DNA of 8,820 bases from Acidobacterium sp. (lineage in GTDB: Bacteria; Acidobacteriota; Terriglobia; Terriglobales; Acidobacteriaceae). The stretch covers positions 390 to 9,209 of the forward strand of contig PMAM01000179.1 of NCBI GenBank assembly GCA_003152595.1, in the 5' to 3' direction. This document shows positions 1-5,357 of the stretch, in pieces. The first letter of the stretch is position 1. Each line of letters starts with the position of its first letter. The position numbers were made by a program, and so were the translations under genes. A model generated the notes under the pieces. That model was not told the origin of the DNA. It worked only from the letters and a program-made list of their open reading frames with translations, and did no database searches.

Positions 1-383
1 ATGCCGGCTTCGCGCCATGTATCCCGATCCGGAGCGAGGATGCGATAAGCAGGGCGCAACTCGATGGACGCGCCCACCTGGGCGACCACGCCTGCTGTAT
101 CCGGATGTTTCGGATCAAGCAGACCGGCCAGCGCCGCCAGCTCGGCTTCGGTAACCGTCGAGTGCCAGAGACTCCCGGCGCGCAGAGCAACCTCAGCATC
201 CTGCGGGAGCCTTCCCTGCAGGGCATCGATATAAACGGTGGTATCGAGGAGCAGTTTCGGAAACGGAGGCCTGAGGTTCGACAAAAACCGCAATTCGGGG
301 CGATCGCGGCAGACGAGCCGCCTTCGATATTTCTCCGGCTTCAGCCGGCGGAGCGACTGCTGGAAAGGGCCGCTAGAACTCAA
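1..383 (-). CDS. PIN-domain ribonuclease toxin (VapC-like), C-terminus cut by window edge
   Basis: Probable toxin of a type II toxin-antitoxin pair; PIN-domain toxins are Mg-dependent RNases. Translating the minus strand from a TTG at 383 gives 127 residues with no stop before the edge. The first PIN acidic residue is D47 in LLLDTTVYID, and the Thr/Glu motif is STVTEAEL (75-82). The later acidic residues of the active site lie outside the window. The start is uncertain. TTG 383 overlaps the antitoxin stop by 11 bases and has AGGG about 9 bases upstream, but it leaves about 40 basic, Arg-rich residues before the PIN core. TTG at 293 or 284 would give a usual-length N-terminus but has no visible ribosome site. 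The frame is closed by TAA just upstream of 383, and there is no ATG or GTG between that stop and the PIN core. The family call is fairly sure; target and activity are not visible. Confidence 0.75.
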   Translation of the reverse strand, partial: MSSSGPFQQSLRRLKPEKYRRRLVCRDRPELRFLSNLRPPFPKLLLDTTVYIDALQGRLPQDAEVALRAGSLWHSTVTEAELAALAGLLDPKHPDTAGVVAQVGASIELRPAYRILAPDRDTWREAG

Positions 384-684
384 GATCGAGATCCCTGTTT
401 ACGGTAGCGCGCTGGGCGAGAAGCCAGTCGGCGTAATCGTCGGCGACCACAAGGTTCGCAAGGGCGGCCTCGATGAGCCTGGAATCGGACTGGATGCCGC
501 TCTTCTTTTTTGCCTGCTCAACGAGCAGCGACGGCATACGGCCGCGCACGATGAGGGTCCGGTCACCACTCAGCAGCCCCTGCTGTTTGGCGATGGACAG
601 AACGTCACCGAGCCGGCGACCACTCACGGCCGCCTTCCGTCGCTTTGAGCCTCGGGTCGCTGGGAGTATCTTCGCCTGGGCCAT
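373..684 (-). CDS. Ribbon-helix-helix-like antitoxin of a PIN toxin pair
   Basis: Predicted 103-residue antitoxin that should bind and inhibit the PIN protein encoded just downstream and repress its own promoter. Residues 41-80 look like a ribbon-helix-helix DNA-binding fold: a short strand (DRTLIVRGR), a helix (PSLLVEQAKK), a turn (SGIQSDS) and a second helix (RLIEAALANLV). The acidic, hydrophobic tail (ADDYADWLLAQ, then DLDLEF at the C-terminus) is what antitoxins of this type insert into the toxin groove. The N-terminus (1-30) is unusually basic (RGSKRRK) and lies before the predicted fold. The ATG at 684 is chosen for its strong GAGGAGG ribosome site 8 bases upstream. Gene order, antitoxin first with an overlapping toxin frame, is that of VapBC-type operons. 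The fold is read by eye; no exact family is assigned. Confidence 0.72.
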   Translation of the reverse strand: MAQAKILPATRGSKRRKAAVSGRRLGDVLSIAKQQGLLSGDRTLIVRGRMPSLLVEQAKKKSGIQSDSRLIEAALANLVVADDYADWLLAQRATVNRDLDLEF

Positions 685-691
685 CGGGACG

Positions 692-698
692 CCTCCTC
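692..698 (-). promoter_or_regulatory. Shine-Dalgarno site of the antitoxin
   Basis: The minus strand reads GAGGAGG, ending 7 bases before the ATG at 684. It fixes the antitoxin start. The toxin has a much weaker site, so its translation may depend on coupling to the antitoxin. Confidence 0.75.
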
Positions 699-757
699 AC
701 CGAGCGTAGCACATTCGATGGATATTTGTGCCACATCTGGCAGGGTGCGAGCTTCAG

Positions 758-777
758 GACTCGAAGACTCCCGACTC
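758..777. repeat. Three GACTC direct repeats upstream of the antitoxin (possible operator)
   Basis: GACTC occurs at 758-762, 766-770 and 773-777, in the spacer between the end of the pseudokinase gene and the start of the toxin-antitoxin operon, 74-93 bases upstream of the antitoxin ATG. Ribbon-helix-helix antitoxins usually bind short tandem half-sites in their own promoter, so this could be the autoregulatory operator. The spacing (8 then 7 bases) is not perfectly regular and the unit is only five bases, so chance is possible. Confidence 0.3.
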
Positions 778-846
778 TTTGTTTTCCTGCGAACCGATTC
801 CCGCGCGATGCGCTCAGGGCTTTGCCTGCGAGTTCCCGATGCTGCG

Positions 847-2295
847 CTACGGAGCGGTTTCGATCGGCGTGATGGTAGTTCCGGTTTGGCCGAACTGGAA
901 GTGTAGGATCCATGCGCTGGCGGCGGAGTGGCCACCGACCTGCGCGGGTGTGAACTTCCAGTTGCGCGCGGATGCGAGAGCTTTGGCGGCGAAGTAGCGG
1001 CTGGTTCCCGGGTCGTCAATGGCCGCGTCGGCGACCTTACCTTGCGAGTCGACCTGCACACGGATGCGCACGCGGACGTGGCCCTGAACGGTGTCGAGGA
1101 TGGGCTGGGGCACGTTGGGTGTGGCCTGGGAAGCGACTTCACCTTTCACGACTGCGCCCTGGAGAGGAGTCGCTGCGGGCCCTGGAGATTCCACACTTTG
1201 AGGCGGTGCCGAAGCCCAGGGTTGCGGTGCTGCGGGCGACACCGACTGCGGAGCGGGAGGCTCAGGAGCGGTCTGCTGTGCGGCGGAAGACTGCGGTTGC
1301 GAAGCGGTCGGTGGAGGAGCGGAATTCTCAGTGACGGCCGGGGCAGGAACGGAGGTCTGGGTGACGGGCGGCGGCGCGGGCTCGGCATGGTGCGAAGCGA
1401 CGACCAGGGCGGAGATGGTCCCACCCAGAACCAGCACGGCGCCGGCAAGGATCATCGTGCGAATTCTCGAAGGCGGGGTTGGCGTGCTCCCGCGAGTGGG
1501 CTCCGGAGCGTGCGTGGGCTGAAGCGAAGTCCGGACGTCGCTCAGCGTCCAGCGGATTGCCGGGTCCACTTGCAGACATCCTCGCGCGATGGAGGAGAAA
1601 GGCCGGGGCATAGGTGCCGGCAGGATGGGTTCCGCATCACTCGATGCGTTCCAGACGGGCGGACGCAGGGTGAGAGCTTCGACCACAAGGACGCCGAGCG
1701 ACCAGGCGTCGGCCGCCGGAGAGAGGATACCCGTGGCGATTTCCGGCGCGTCCCCCTTGCCGGAGGACAGGGAGGGTCTGCCGAACTCGCCATCGGAGCG
1801 CAGCCGGTCGACGGAAAGCTTCAGGCGGTCATCGACCACCATAATGTTGGATGGCTTGAGGTGAGCGTGAACGAGATCGCGGGCGTGCAGCCAGGAAAGC
1901 GCGTCGAGAACCGGGCCGAGCATCTCCCTGGTCTCCGGTGGGCTCAGGGGACGCGCGGCAAGGATGTCGGAGAGGATTTCGTCGGCGTACTCGGTGACAA
2001 CATAGAGATACTCATCGCCGTCGATTGCGCAGTGTCCGAAATCAAAGAGACGCACGAGGTGAGGATGCGAGAGGGAGCTGGCCGCGGCCCACTGATCGAG
2101 GCAAGCACCGGCATCCACCGCGCTGACCGGAATCAGCTTGATGGCGGCTCTGCGGGGCGGATCGCCTTCGAGCTCGGTGCGGAAGACGCTGCTCCGCTCG
2201 GTACCGCCGATCCAGCGGAGAAGGGGGAATCTCCCGTCGATGATGCTTCCTACGCAGTCGCTGGCAAGCATTTCACAAGTCAACACGGAATTCAT
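847..2295 (-). CDS. Membrane pseudokinase-TonB_C fusion protein
   Basis: 482 residues. Residues 20-258 follow the bacterial Ser/Thr kinase fold: a degenerate Gly loop (IGGTERSSVF, 29-38), AAIK with the ATP-binding Lys (K53), SHPHLV (76-81), APE (183-185) and DAWSLG (196-201). The catalytic HRD is HAH (143-145) although LKPSN follows, and the DFG aligns with VDR (162-164), so both catalytic aspartates appear lost: a likely pseudokinase. One membrane helix (281-300) follows, then a Pro/Ala/Gln-rich linker (303-380), then a TonB C-terminal domain (about 395-470; VRVRIRVQVDSQGKV, then the Ala-rich helix and NWKFTPA). Predicted topology: kinase fold in the cytoplasm, TonB_C in the periplasm. The usual TonB N-terminal helix with SxxxH is absent. 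The ATG at 2295 is the first start; its ribosome site is weak, and ATG at codon 9 is an alternative. Partner proteins are unknown. Confidence 0.88.
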   Translation of the reverse strand: MNSVLTCEMLASDCVGSIIDGRFPLLRWIGGTERSSVFRTELEGDPPRRAAIKLIPVSAVDAGACLDQWAAASSLSHPHLVRLFDFGHCAIDGDEYLYVVTEYADEILSDILAARPLSPPETREMLGPVLDALSWLHARDLVHAHLKPSNIMVVDDRLKLSVDRLRSDGEFGRPSLSSGKGDAPEIATGILSPAADAWSLGVLVVEALTLRPPVWNASSDAEPILPAPMPRPFSSIARGCLQVDPAIRWTLSDVRTSLQPTHAPEPTRGSTPTPPSRIRTMILAGAVLVLGGTISALVVASHHAEPAPPPVTQTSVPAPAVTENSAPPPTASQPQSSAAQQTAPEPPAPQSVSPAAPQPWASAPPQSVESPGPAATPLQGAVVKGEVASQATPNVPQPILDTVQGHVRVRIRVQVDSQGKVADAAIDDPGTSRYFAAKALASARNWKFTPAQVGGHSAASAWILHFQFGQTGTTITPIETAP

Positions 2296-2323
2296 TCTGA
2301 TCTATATCGGCAGAACACGCAGC

Positions 2324-2352
2324 AGCATAGATGCATATAACCGCGAGATCAA
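2324..2352 (-). promoter_or_regulatory. Candidate sigma-70-type promoter of the pseudokinase gene
   Basis: On the minus strand TTGATC (2352-2347) and TATGCT (2329-2324) are separated by 17 bases, the standard spacing for housekeeping promoters. Transcription would start near 2317, giving a leader of about 22 bases. The inverted repeat AATCA-AAG-TGATT (2351-2363) overlaps the -35 box and could be an operator. Read by eye only. Confidence 0.45.
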
Positions 2353-2446
2353 TCAAAGTGATTCCTGGCGTTACCTGATTGGATGCAGGGCCCGAATCGA
2401 TGCTGCCTGGGAGACCGGAGAGTGCGGCGGCAGTATCCTTCTTTGC

Positions 2447-3232
2447 ATGGATCTGGGATTGCATGACAGTGTGATTGTGGTAACCGGCGGGGGCGCGGGG
2501 ATTGGGCAGGCGATCACGCGGGCTTGTCTGGACGAGGGCGCGACGGTGGTGGTGGTGAGCCGCGCTTCGGACAACGTGAAAAACTTCCTGGCGGAGATGC
2601 TGAACACGCGGCGCAGGTGCGATTTTGTGGAAGCGCATCTGGCGGACATCGCGCAGTGCAAGCGCGCGGTGGAGTATGTGCGCGAGCGCTACGGCAAGCT
2701 GCTGGGGCTGGTGAACAACGCGGGGGCGAACGATGGGGTGGGTCTCGAGTCGGGCACGCCGGAGCGATTTGTAGAGAGCCTGCAGCAGAACCTCGTCCAC
2801 TACTACGCGATGGCGCATTACGCGCTGCCGATGCTGAAGGCGTCGCGCGGGGCGATTGTGAACATCAGCTCGAAGGTGGCGCTCACCGGCCAGGGGGGAA
2901 CGTCGGCCTACGCGGCGGCGAAAGGCGCGCAGCTGGCGCTGACGCGGGAGTGGGCGGCGGAGCTGGCGGAGCACGGGGTTCGGGCCAACTCCGTGCTGCC
3001 GGCGGAGGTGATGACGCCGCTGTACGAGCGCTGGATTGCGTCGCGGCCCGATCCGAAGGCGGCGCTGGAGACGATCGCGCGGCGGATTCCGCTGGGGCAT
3101 CGCTTTACCGAGGCGCGGGAGATTGCGGCGATGACGGTGTTTCTGCTGTCGCCGACGCAGAGCGGGCACACCACGGGGCAGAACATTGTGGTGGACGGGG
3201 GCTATACGCATCTGGACCGTGCGCTGACTTAG
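2447..3232 (+). CDS. Short-chain dehydrogenase, L-fucose dehydrogenase-like
   Basis: 261-residue classical SDR oxidoreductase using NAD(P). Visible motifs: nucleotide-binding TGGGAGIG (13-20), NNAG (90-93), N115, and the catalytic triad S142 (NISS), Y155 and K159 (YAAAK), with the normal S-to-Y gap of 13. As I recall the family, several stretches match bacterial L-fucose dehydrogenases (L-fucose to L-fucono-lactone): NLVHYYAMAHY, TREWAAEL, LPAEVMTPLY and the C-terminus VDGGYTHLDRAL. That substrate is an inference from resemblance, since no fuconate dehydratase, aldolase or transporter is in view. The ATG at 2447 is chosen because the SDR fold begins at once (MDLGLHDSVIVVTGG). The frame is open further upstream, but only across the divergent promoter region and the antisense pseudokinase gene. 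No clear ribosome site is seen. Confidence 0.88.
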   Translation: MDLGLHDSVIVVTGGGAGIGQAITRACLDEGATVVVVSRASDNVKNFLAEMLNTRRRCDFVEAHLADIAQCKRAVEYVRERYGKLLGLVNNAGANDGVGLESGTPERFVESLQQNLVHYYAMAHYALPMLKASRGAIVNISSKVALTGQGGTSAYAAAKGAQLALTREWAAELAEHGVRANSVLPAEVMTPLYERWIASRPDPKAALETIARRIPLGHRFTEAREIAAMTVFLLSPTQSGHTTGQNIVVDGGYTHLDRALT

Positions 3233-3243
3233 CTCTTTGCGAA

Positions 3244-3277
3244 AGGGCCGCCAAACGCGAGCTTGAGCAGCGGCCCT
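3244..3277 (+). terminator. Hairpin after the dehydrogenase gene, weak terminator candidate
   Basis: AGGGCCGC (3244-3251) pairs perfectly with GCGGCCCT (3270-3277) across an 18-base loop, 12 bases after the stop codon. There is no T-run after it, so it is not a standard intrinsic terminator. It may protect the 3' end or assist Rho-dependent termination. Confidence 0.35.
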
Positions 3278-3580
3278 CGCCATCTGCACAGGAGTCACAG
3301 CGACGTCCTCGAGTCGCAGCACCAGCAACTGCACCTTCGCTGCTCCAGCCATCCAGCGCAAGGGTTCCACTCTACTCGCGGCGTCCTCGCCTCCAGGAGC
3401 GAAATCCCGCCGGTAATTTCATCTCTCAACACTACGAATCTTCCCTTATTGCAGAGAACAATTTGCGTTGTGACTTTTTCGCGGCCTGAAATCCTCAACT
3501 TTCGTGCCCCTCGCTGCAGAAAAAGCTTTCTTACATTTAATTTCTGTGTATTAATGCGCATAACAACCGGCTGAAATCTG

Positions 3581-3666
3581 AACCGCGCCGTCGCCTTCGC
3601 TCAAGCGACGCGGGAAAACTCGGGGGTCTCCCCGATTCCTGCCGGGCTCCCCACCCGCGGACGGTT
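3581..3666 (+). other. Foldable GC-rich leader segment upstream of the secreted-protein gene
   Basis: Several pairings nest here. AACCG (3581-3585) pairs with CGGTT (3662-3666) and encloses CGTCGC/GCGACG (3589-3594 with 3605-3610), CGCGGG/CCCGCG (3609-3614 with 3654-3659) and TCGGGG/CCCCGA (3620-3625 with 3630-3635, loop GTCT). The second and third share two bases, so they compete or shorten. It ends 82 bases before the ATG. It matches no riboswitch class I know, and GC-rich DNA gives such stems easily. Confidence 0.3.
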
Positions 3667-3748
3667 GCCGTATACCTCTGCGCGGCTGCCCCGTAATTTC
3701 GGATGCAGTCCAGGTGTACGGCCATTTTCCTGCACAGGTGTCCTGCCT

Positions 3749-4774
3749 ATGAGCGTCTTTCGCAAGCTGTTTTGGAGCGGCTCAATCCTCACTCTCTGCG
3801 CTGGTTCCGCATTCGCAGGTGTCCATGTCAGCAGCCCAAGTAACGGCGCCACCGTCTCGTCCCCCTTCACGCTCTCGGCCTGGGCGGCCGACTGCTCCTC
3901 GCAGCCCATCGCGGCCATTGGCTATTCCTTCGACAACAGTACCTCCAACCGCCGCTTCCACGCCGCCGCCATCGATGGCCCGGTCAGCGCCCCGGTCGGC
4001 TGGCACACCCTGCACGTCAAAGCCTGGGGCATCAAGGGCGCAGCCTGCGTCACCGATGTCTCTATCGAAGTCCAGCAAAATACCCTTATGACGGGCCTTG
4101 CCATTCCCATCTGGGCCACCAGCGTCAGCAGCATTCAGGCCCTCGATAACTGGGCCGGAGCAAGTGACACCGAAGCCTCCGGTTCTTCCGACGGCACCAC
4201 CAGCATCGTCAGCTTGCCCTCGCTCTTCGGCAGTACCCGGCAGTTCAATGTCAATTTCCTGAACTATGGCGGCGAGCGCTTCTATACCAGCTTCGGCGAC
4301 GACACCACCTCCACCAATTTCGTCTACGACGCCTGGGTCTACCTCGACAACTCCTCATCCCAGATCGCCAACCTCGAGTTCGACCTCAATCAGGTCATGG
4401 ACAACGGCCAGACCGTGATCTTCGGCGTCCAGTGCGACGGCTGGACCAACACCTGGGACTACACCGCCAATACCGGCACCCCCACCAACTACGTCGACGT
4501 GTGGGTCCACTCCCCTCAACCCTGCAATCCGGGTACGTGGAGCATCAATACCTGGCACAACGTCCAGATTGCGTACTCCCGCGACAGCAACGGCGTCGTT
4601 ACATACAAGACCGTCTCCCTCGACGGCGTAACCGGGACGATCAATGCCACCGTTCCATCGGCATTCGCTTTGGGATGGGGGCCGACCCTCCTGACCAACT
4701 TCCAGGTCGATGGCGATAGCGCCAGTGGCTCCGCGACGGCCTGGCTGGACAGCCTGACAATCTACTACTGGTAG
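3749..4774 (+). CDS. Secreted Ig-like two-domain protein of unknown function
   Basis: 341 residues. MSVFRK, a hydrophobic stretch (LFWSGSILTLCAGS) and an AFA-G cleavage site after residue 23 form a signal peptide; LTLC is not a proper lipobox. Residues 24-108 look like a bacterial Ig-like beta-sandwich (VSSPSNGATVSSPF near its start; TLHVKAWGIKGAACVTDVSIEV at its end, with C49 and C100 placed to form a disulfide). Residues about 120-341 are rich in Ser, Thr, Asn, Tyr and Trp and end in AWLDSLTIYYW. This fits a beta-rich jelly-roll or concanavalin-like domain, with a second possible disulfide (C229, C259), but no catalytic motif is seen. The ATG at 3749 has AGGTG 9 bases upstream and starts the signal peptide directly; a further-upstream start would bury it. 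Likely an extracellular adhesion or carbohydrate-binding protein, by inference only. Confidence 0.8.
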   Translation: MSVFRKLFWSGSILTLCAGSAFAGVHVSSPSNGATVSSPFTLSAWAADCSSQPIAAIGYSFDNSTSNRRFHAAAIDGPVSAPVGWHTLHVKAWGIKGAACVTDVSIEVQQNTLMTGLAIPIWATSVSSIQALDNWAGASDTEASGSSDGTTSIVSLPSLFGSTRQFNVNFLNYGGERFYTSFGDDTTSTNFVYDAWVYLDNSSSQIANLEFDLNQVMDNGQTVIFGVQCDGWTNTWDYTANTGTPTNYVDVWVHSPQPCNPGTWSINTWHNVQIAYSRDSNGVVTYKTVSLDGVTGTINATVPSAFALGWGPTLLTNFQVDGDSASGSATAWLDSLTIYYW

Positions 4775-4929
4775 CGCCTGCTCATCAAGCGCCGGCGAAT
4801 CTAAAAGGCGGCCAAATCGTCACCGATCTCGCTGTCTTTTTCGCCTTCACAGCGTCCTCCAGGAAGGCGTTGGGCACGGCTGCGGTCGAATCATGCGCGT
4901 CCCGTTTTCCCAACCGATCTCAATTGGCG

Positions 4930-4945
4930 TGTGATGGCCATCACG
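4930..4945. promoter_or_regulatory. CRP/FNR-family-like palindromic site
   Basis: TGTGA-TGGCCA-TCACG matches the CRP consensus TGTGA-N6-TCACA at 9 of 10 fixed bases, and the inner 14 bases (GTGATGGCCATCAC, 4931-4944) are a perfect palindrome. It lies about 200 bases upstream of the small CxxC gene and 156 bases after the secreted-protein gene. Which gene it would serve is unclear. Confidence 0.4.
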
Positions 4946-5023
4946 GACAGCAATCGCCCGATGCACTCTGATGTTTCTAGGCTGGTCTTTTCGCTGTTGA
5001 AAGCCGGGTCGCCCGTTGCCTCA

Positions 5024-5048
5024 GGCCGGAGAGCCCACGCCTCCGGCC
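5024..5048 (+). other. Strong GC hairpin upstream of the small CxxC gene
   Basis: GGCCGGAG (5024-5031) pairs perfectly with CTCCGGCC (5041-5048) over a 9-base loop. No T-run follows. It could be a leader structure or part of a Rho-type end; neither is shown. Confidence 0.3.
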
Positions 5049-5130
5049 CATGCTTCCACGAACCTCAAGCGCAGTCCCTCCTGGAGTTTCTGCGTGTGCC
5101 TTCCCCCCGGGGTTTCCAGGCCCCCGCCAC

Positions 5131-5135
5131 GGAGG
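5131..5135 (+). promoter_or_regulatory. Shine-Dalgarno site of the small CxxC protein
   Basis: GGAGG sits 6 bases before the ATG at 5142. It is one of the best ribosome sites in the window and decides the start, ruling out the longer frame from 5016. Confidence 0.75.
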
Positions 5136-5141
5136 ATTTCC

Positions 5142-5357
5142 ATGAGGAGCAATGCGATGCTTCACCCCGCCACGCATGTCGCCCCGCAACCGGCTCATTG
5201 TGCCGTGCTCGCCCGCGACACGGTGGTCTGCATCTACTGCTATCGCACCCTCGGCATGGCGGCCAGTCCGCAAAAGCACGACCAGTTGCTGCACGCGCAC
5301 GACTGCGCTGAAGCCCGCCTCGCCAGGCAGCCCGGCGCTCCGCCGCCCTTCAACTAG
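5142..5357 (+). CDS. Small CxxC/His/Cys protein, putative zinc-binding
   Basis: 71-residue protein of unknown function. Its centre reads VVCIYCYRTLG, a CxxC knuckle (C32, C35 when counted from 5142), followed about 13-20 residues later by KHDQLLHAHDC with three His and a Cys. A C-x2-C...H...C arrangement of this kind could hold one zinc ion. Small proteins with a CxxC and a later His/Cys pair are, as I recall, frequent in Terriglobia, but I do not recognise a named family. Start choice rests on GGAGG at 5131; the frame is open upstream to 5016, but that part is low-complexity and Pro/Arg-rich. The last 8 bases overlap the end of the oppositely transcribed motD-type gene, with no terminator between them. 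It has no signal peptide or membrane helix, so it is probably cytoplasmic. Confidence 0.6.
   Translation: MRSNAMLHPATHVAPQPAHCAVLARDTVVCIYCYRTLGMAASPQKHDQLLHAHDCAEARLARQPGAPPPFN

Larger units (their letters stand above)
3233..3748. other. 516-base gene-free stretch before the secreted-protein gene
   Basis: No convincing gene on either strand; the open frames here lack domains and ribosome sites. It holds a hairpin just after the dehydrogenase (3244-3277), a noticeably AT-richer part (about 3410-3580) that is the likeliest place for a promoter, and a GC-rich part (3581-3666) that can fold into several hairpins. No promoter box pair was good enough to call. Confidence 0.6.
4775..5141. other. 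367-base gene-free stretch before the small CxxC gene
   Basis: No supported gene. It holds the CRP-like palindrome at 4930-4945, a strong 8-base-pair hairpin at 5024-5048 (GGCCGGAG/CTCCGGCC, 9-base loop) and a GGAGG ribosome site at 5131. No convincing -35/-10 pair and no intrinsic terminator for the upstream gene were found. Confidence 0.6.

Noticed and set aside
105..648. Plus-strand open frames over the toxin-antitoxin genes
   Set aside because: They lie antisense to the PIN and antitoxin frames, which have recognisable motifs and gene order.
703..708. TACGCT as a -10 box for the antitoxin
   Set aside because: Transcription would start within the ribosome site at 692-698, and there is no good -35 at 16-18 bases.
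2304..2311. GCCGATAT on the minus strand just before the pseudokinase ATG, resembling a sigma-28 -10 box
   Set aside because: No CTGGAAAT-like -35 at the right distance, and transcription would start at or inside the start codon.
928..2340. Long plus-strand open frame (470 codons) opposite the pseudokinase
   Set aside because: It mirrors the GC-rich coding frame on the other strand, has no domain or ribosome site, and the minus-strand product has clear kinase and TonB motifs.
2138..2446. N-terminal extension of the dehydrogenase frame
   Set aside because: It runs antisense through the start of the pseudokinase and its promoter; SDR proteins begin at about MDLGL, encoded at 2447.
2273..3370. 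Minus-strand open frame of 365 codons opposite the dehydrogenase
   Set aside because: Arg/His/Gln-rich low-complexity product typical of an antisense shadow; the plus strand carries the full SDR motif set.
2524..3489. Second plus-strand frame inside the dehydrogenase (321 codons)
   Set aside because: Gly/Ala/Arg-rich frameshifted reading of the SDR gene; no recognisable fold.
3263..3574. Plus-strand frame of 103 codons in the gap after the dehydrogenase
   Set aside because: No ribosome site, low-complexity start, composition changes halfway; no sign of a real protein.
3581..3666. Known riboswitch class in the foldable leader
   Set aside because: The conserved core bases of c-di-GMP (GEMM), fluoride, ZTP and SAH riboswitches were looked for by eye and not found.
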